A stretch of 7,666 nt of DNA from Actinomycetota bacterium (GTDB taxonomy: Bacteria > Actinomycetota > Actinomycetes > Mycobacteriales > Jatrophihabitantaceae): the NCBI GenBank assembly GCA_019241805.1, contig JAFAWL010000253.1, positions 1 to 7,666 of the forward strand, read 5' to 3'. How positions within the stretch are numbered: the stretch's first letter is position 1; the number at the start of each line of letters is the position of its first letter. The notes below the pieces were generated by a model. The model did not search any database and was not told where the DNA came from. It was given only the letters and a program-made list of their open reading frames with translations. The translations under genes were made by a program, and so were the position numbers. Of the stretch, positions 5,659-7,666 are shown piece after piece.

Positions 5659-6210
5659 ATGCCCGAGACCGACCCCGCGGGGGCATCGTCCGACGAACAA
5701 ACGACACCAGCGCGACCGCGTCGCTTGTGGTTGTTCGTCGTGATCGCCCTGGTCGTCGTCGCGCTGGACGTCATAACCAAGGCGCTCGTGGTGGCCAAGC
5801 TCACCAACCACGCCCCCGTACGGCTGATCGGTGGGGCGATCTTTCTCGTCGAGACGCGGAACTCCGGCGCGGCCTTCTCGGTCGGCACCGGCGCGACGCT
5901 CGTGCTCACCGTCGTCGCATTGATCGTCGTGGTCGTGATCGCTCGCGCCGCCCGGCGGATGCGGTCGATCGTCTGGTCGATCGCCCTTGGGCTGATCTTC
6001 GGCGGCGCGGTCGGCAACCTGATCGACCGGATCTTTCGCGCTCCGGGCGTCGGCCGTGGACACGTCGTGGACTGGATAAGTTTGTTCAGCGACGACGGCC
6101 ACCCGTGGCCGATCTTCAACCTGGCCGACTCGGCGATCGTCTGCGGCGCGATCACCGCCGCCCTAGTCGCCATCATCGGCATCGACGTCGACGGCACCCG
6201 GCGCCGGTGA
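5659..6210 (+). CDS. lspA: Lipoprotein signal peptidase (signal peptidase II)
   Basis: An inner-membrane aspartic protease that cuts the signal peptide from prolipoproteins after lipid is added to the lipobox Cys. From the ATG at 5659 the product has 183 residues. Seen in order: a polar N-terminal tail; a first membrane helix (about 23-42) containing Asp37 and Lys41 of the ALDVITK motif; the NSGAAFS motif; two central helices; GNLIDR with catalytic Asp123; VDW; and FNLADS with catalytic Asp157 before the last helix. Both catalytic aspartates and the surrounding residues are intact. The ATG was chosen because GGAG (5646-5649) lies nine bases upstream; in-frame GTG codons at 5617 and 5635 are possible but lack a clear ribosome binding site. 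It follows the DksA-like gene by 83 bases and overlaps the next gene by four, so these genes are probably co-transcribed. Confidence 0.94.
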   Translation: MPETDPAGASSDEQTTPARPRRLWLFVVIALVVVALDVITKALVVAKLTNHAPVRLIGGAIFLVETRNSGAAFSVGTGATLVLTVVALIVVVVIARAARRMRSIVWSIALGLIFGGAVGNLIDRIFRAPGVGRGHVVDWISLFSDDGHPWPIFNLADSAIVCGAITAALVAIIGIDVDGTRRR

Positions 6211-7124
6211 CGCGCCTGCTGCCGGTACCGGAGGGTCTCGACGGCCTACGGCTGGACGTGGCCGTCGCCCGCCTGTTCGGGCTGTCGCGCACCTCGGCGG
6301 CCGACCTGATAGATGCCGGTGAGGTCCAGCTCGACGGTGCGACGCCGGCTCGATCCGAGCGGGTCCGCGAGGGCTCCTGGCTCGAGGTACGGCTTCCCGA
6401 GACCGTGGTTGCCGCACCGCCCGAACCGGTCGACGGGATGAGCGTGCTCTATGACGACGCGGACCTCGTCGTCATAGACAAACCGGTCGGCGTCGCAGCC
6501 CACGCATCGCCGGGCTGGACCGGGCCGACCGTCACCGGTGCCCTGGCGGCCCGGGGCTACCGGCTCTCAAGTTCCGGTGCGGCCGAGCGGCAGGGAATCG
6601 TGCATCGCCTTGACGCCGGCACGACCGGCGTCATGGTCGTCGCCAAGAGCGAGCGCGCCTATTCCGCGCTCAAACGTGCTTTCAAGCAGCGCACCGTCGA
6701 CAAGCGGTACTCCGCGCTCGTACAGGGGCACCCGGACCCCGGGGCCGGCACGATCGACGCACCGATCGACCGGCACCCCGGGGCGACCTATCGCTTCGCC
6801 GTCGTCGCCGACGGTCGAGCGAGCGTGACGCACTACGAGACCGAGGAGGCGCTGCGGGCCGCGAGCCTGCTCGACGTGCACCTTGAAACCGGCCGCACAC
6901 ATCAGATCCGCGTGCACATGGCCGCGATCCGCCACCCGTGTGTCGGTGATCTCACCTACGGCGCCGACCCGGTGCTGGCCCGACGGCTCGGGCTGACTCG
7001 TCAATGGCTGCACGCCCGCTCCCTCGGGTTCGAGCACCCTGGCAGCGGTGACTACATCACCGTCACCTCGCCCTACCCTCCCGACCTGGAACACGCACTG
7101 GACGTGTTGCGCGCTGAGAGTTGA
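6207..7124 (+). CDS. rluD: RluA/RluD-family large-subunit rRNA pseudouridine synthase
   Basis: Converts specific uridines in structured RNA, probably 23S rRNA, to pseudouridine. The product has 305 residues, the normal length for the RluD group. Residues about 9-64 form an S4 RNA-binding domain (LRLDVAVARLFGLSR ... GEVQLDG). The catalytic domain begins with VLYDDADLVVIDKPVGVAAH; the catalytic aspartate is Asp136 in HRLDAGTTG, and GRTHQIRVH follows at about 229-237. The start is the GTG at 6207, which overlaps the lspA stop as GTGA; I see no strong separate ribosome binding site, so translation is probably coupled to lspA. The frame is open far upstream, but that part lies inside lspA in another frame and is not protein-like. 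Family is certain; the exact target uridines cannot be read from sequence, so the symbol follows the family and the usual location after lspA. Confidence 0.93.
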   Translation: MTRLLPVPEGLDGLRLDVAVARLFGLSRTSAADLIDAGEVQLDGATPARSERVREGSWLEVRLPETVVAAPPEPVDGMSVLYDDADLVVIDKPVGVAAHASPGWTGPTVTGALAARGYRLSSSGAAERQGIVHRLDAGTTGVMVVAKSERAYSALKRAFKQRTVDKRYSALVQGHPDPGAGTIDAPIDRHPGATYRFAVVADGRASVTHYETEEALRAASLLDVHLETGRTHQIRVHMAAIRHPCVGDLTYGADPVLARRLGLTRQWLHARSLGFEHPGSGDYITVTSPYPPDLEHALDVLRAES

Positions 7125-7177
7125 GTGCCCGCATCGGGAGACGCACCTCGGCCTCGAGCTGAGGTCGAGAGACACGA

Positions 7178-7209
7178 GGCCACGACACGCCCACATGTGT
7201 CGGTGGGCC
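7178..7209 (+). terminator. Hairpin after the pseudouridine synthase gene, candidate terminator
   Basis: CGACAC (7183-7188) and GTGTCG (7197-7202) form a perfect stem with an 8-base loop. The stem extends downward through CCA/TGG and GG/CC if two single G bulges (7203 and 7207) are allowed, for 11 pairs in all. It begins 53 bases after the stop codon and before dnaE. No T-tract follows, as is frequent for actinobacterial terminators. It could also be a leader structure of dnaE. Confidence 0.4.
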
Positions 7210-7260
7210 GGTGCAGAATCAGTCGGGTCGGTCGACCCGGGTCGCGCGGGGAACGACAAT

Positions 7261-7666
7261 GTGAAGGACGGTCTGGGAAATGGGGTCGGGTCGAGGGTGA
7301 GTGCAGGCGCGCCGGGCTCGGTCGACTCGTTCGTCCATCTGCACGTCCACACCGAATACTCGATGCTCGACGGGGCGGCTCGGCTCGGGGATTTGTTCGC
7401 CGAAACCGCCCGGCACGGGATGCCGGCGCTGGCCATGACCGACCACGGCAACGTGTTCGGCGCCTACGACTTCTGGGCCAAAGCGCGCGCCGCCGGCGTC
7501 AAGCCGATCATCGGCATGGAGGCCTACGTCACGCCGAACACCGCCCGCGGCGACCGCTCGCGCGTGCGCTGGGCCGACGGCGGCAGCGACGACGTCTCCG
7601 GTGGCGGCGCGTTCACCCACATGACCCTGCTGTCGGAGAGCACGAAGGGGATGCACAACCTCTTCC
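7261..7666 (+). CDS. dnaE: DNA polymerase III alpha subunit, DnaE1 type, N-terminal part (3' end outside window)
   Basis: The catalytic subunit of the replicative DNA polymerase; about 135 residues of the N-terminal PHP domain are visible. Metal-site residues can be matched to mycobacterial DnaE1: His28 and His30 in HLHVHTEYSMLDG, Asp37, His62 in MTDHGN, Glu87 in GMEAYV, and His120 in FTHMTLL. All PHP ligands that should lie in this part are present, so the proofreading exonuclease of the PHP domain may be active, as known for mycobacterial DnaE1. GTG at 7261 is chosen because GGGGA (7248-7252) lies eight bases upstream; GTG at 7297 would start the protein closer to the family's usual N-terminus and is a real alternative. 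In many actinobacteria dnaE follows this cluster. The likely independent transcription is inferred from the 136-bp gap and hairpin. Confidence 0.93.
   Translation, partial: MKDGLGNGVGSRVSAGAPGSVDSFVHLHVHTEYSMLDGAARLGDLFAETARHGMPALAMTDHGNVFGAYDFWAKARAAGVKPIIGMEAYVTPNTARGDRSRVRWADGGSDDVSGGGAFTHMTLLSESTKGMHNLF

Noticed and set aside
4234..5707. Two long minus-strand open frames (439 and 447 residues) opposite the DksA-like gene
   Set aside because: They are antisense to the repetitive GC-rich tail; their Ala- or Arg/Gly-rich repeats mirror the sense repeats, and they run through the T-box region without recognisable domains.
5727..6206. Upstream extension of the pseudouridine synthase frame
   Set aside because: It lies entirely inside lspA in another frame and is Arg-rich with no domain; the S4 domain begins just after the GTG at 6207.

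Overview
This window comes from a high-GC actinobacterium (Actinomycetota). The evidence is strongly G/C-biased third codon positions, frequent GTG starts, a Wag31-type DivIVA C-terminus, an IleRS of the long actinobacterial type preceded by a translational T-box leader, and a DnaE1-type polymerase with an intact PHP metal site. Genus cannot be read from the sequence. The gene set (wag31, ileS, a DksA-like gene, lspA, rluD-like, dnaE) is a housekeeping neighbourhood known from many actinobacteria, so this is core chromosome and not a mobile island. I see no transposase, integrase, CRISPR array, tRNA or rRNA.

Layout. Bases 1-612 are the 3' end of wag31 (polar growth and cell division). A 135-bp gap with a weak hairpin leads to a small two-helix membrane protein with a cytosolic His/Cys motif (748-1110). 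Ten bases beyond its stop, the convergent ileS gene ends; it runs on the minus strand from a GTG at 4237 back to 1121. The non-coding stretch 4238-4708 holds two divergent control regions. On the minus strand is a complete T-box riboswitch for ileS, with specifier AUC, the T-box sequence with its UGGU bulge, and a helix that can hide the Shine-Dalgarno sequence. On the plus strand are a promoter-like element and a leader hairpin before a DksA-like gene. Then, all on plus, come the DksA-like gene with a long Lys/Ala/Pro tail (4709-5575), lspA (about 5659-6210), a pseudouridine synthase whose GTG start overlaps the lspA stop (6207-7124), a 136-bp gap with a strong hairpin, and the 5' end of dnaE (from about 7261, cut by the window end).

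How the genes fit together. They are linked by growth, not by one pathway: polar envelope growth (Wag31), lipoprotein maturation (LspA), isoleucine charging (IleRS), rRNA modification (RluD-like), transcription control (DksA-like) and chromosome replication (DnaE). The best second-look items are: the IleRS active site, where the HIGH motif reads Gly-Thr-His-His, an arrangement linked to very strong mupirocin resistance in IleRS2 enzymes; the T-box leader, whose switching can be read base by base; the DksA-like protein with Asp in place of one zinc-binding Cys and a histone-H1-like repeat tail; the small membrane protein with an HCCC motif; and the reversed orientation of ileS inside an otherwise co-directional cluster. 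I found no convincing wholly new system.
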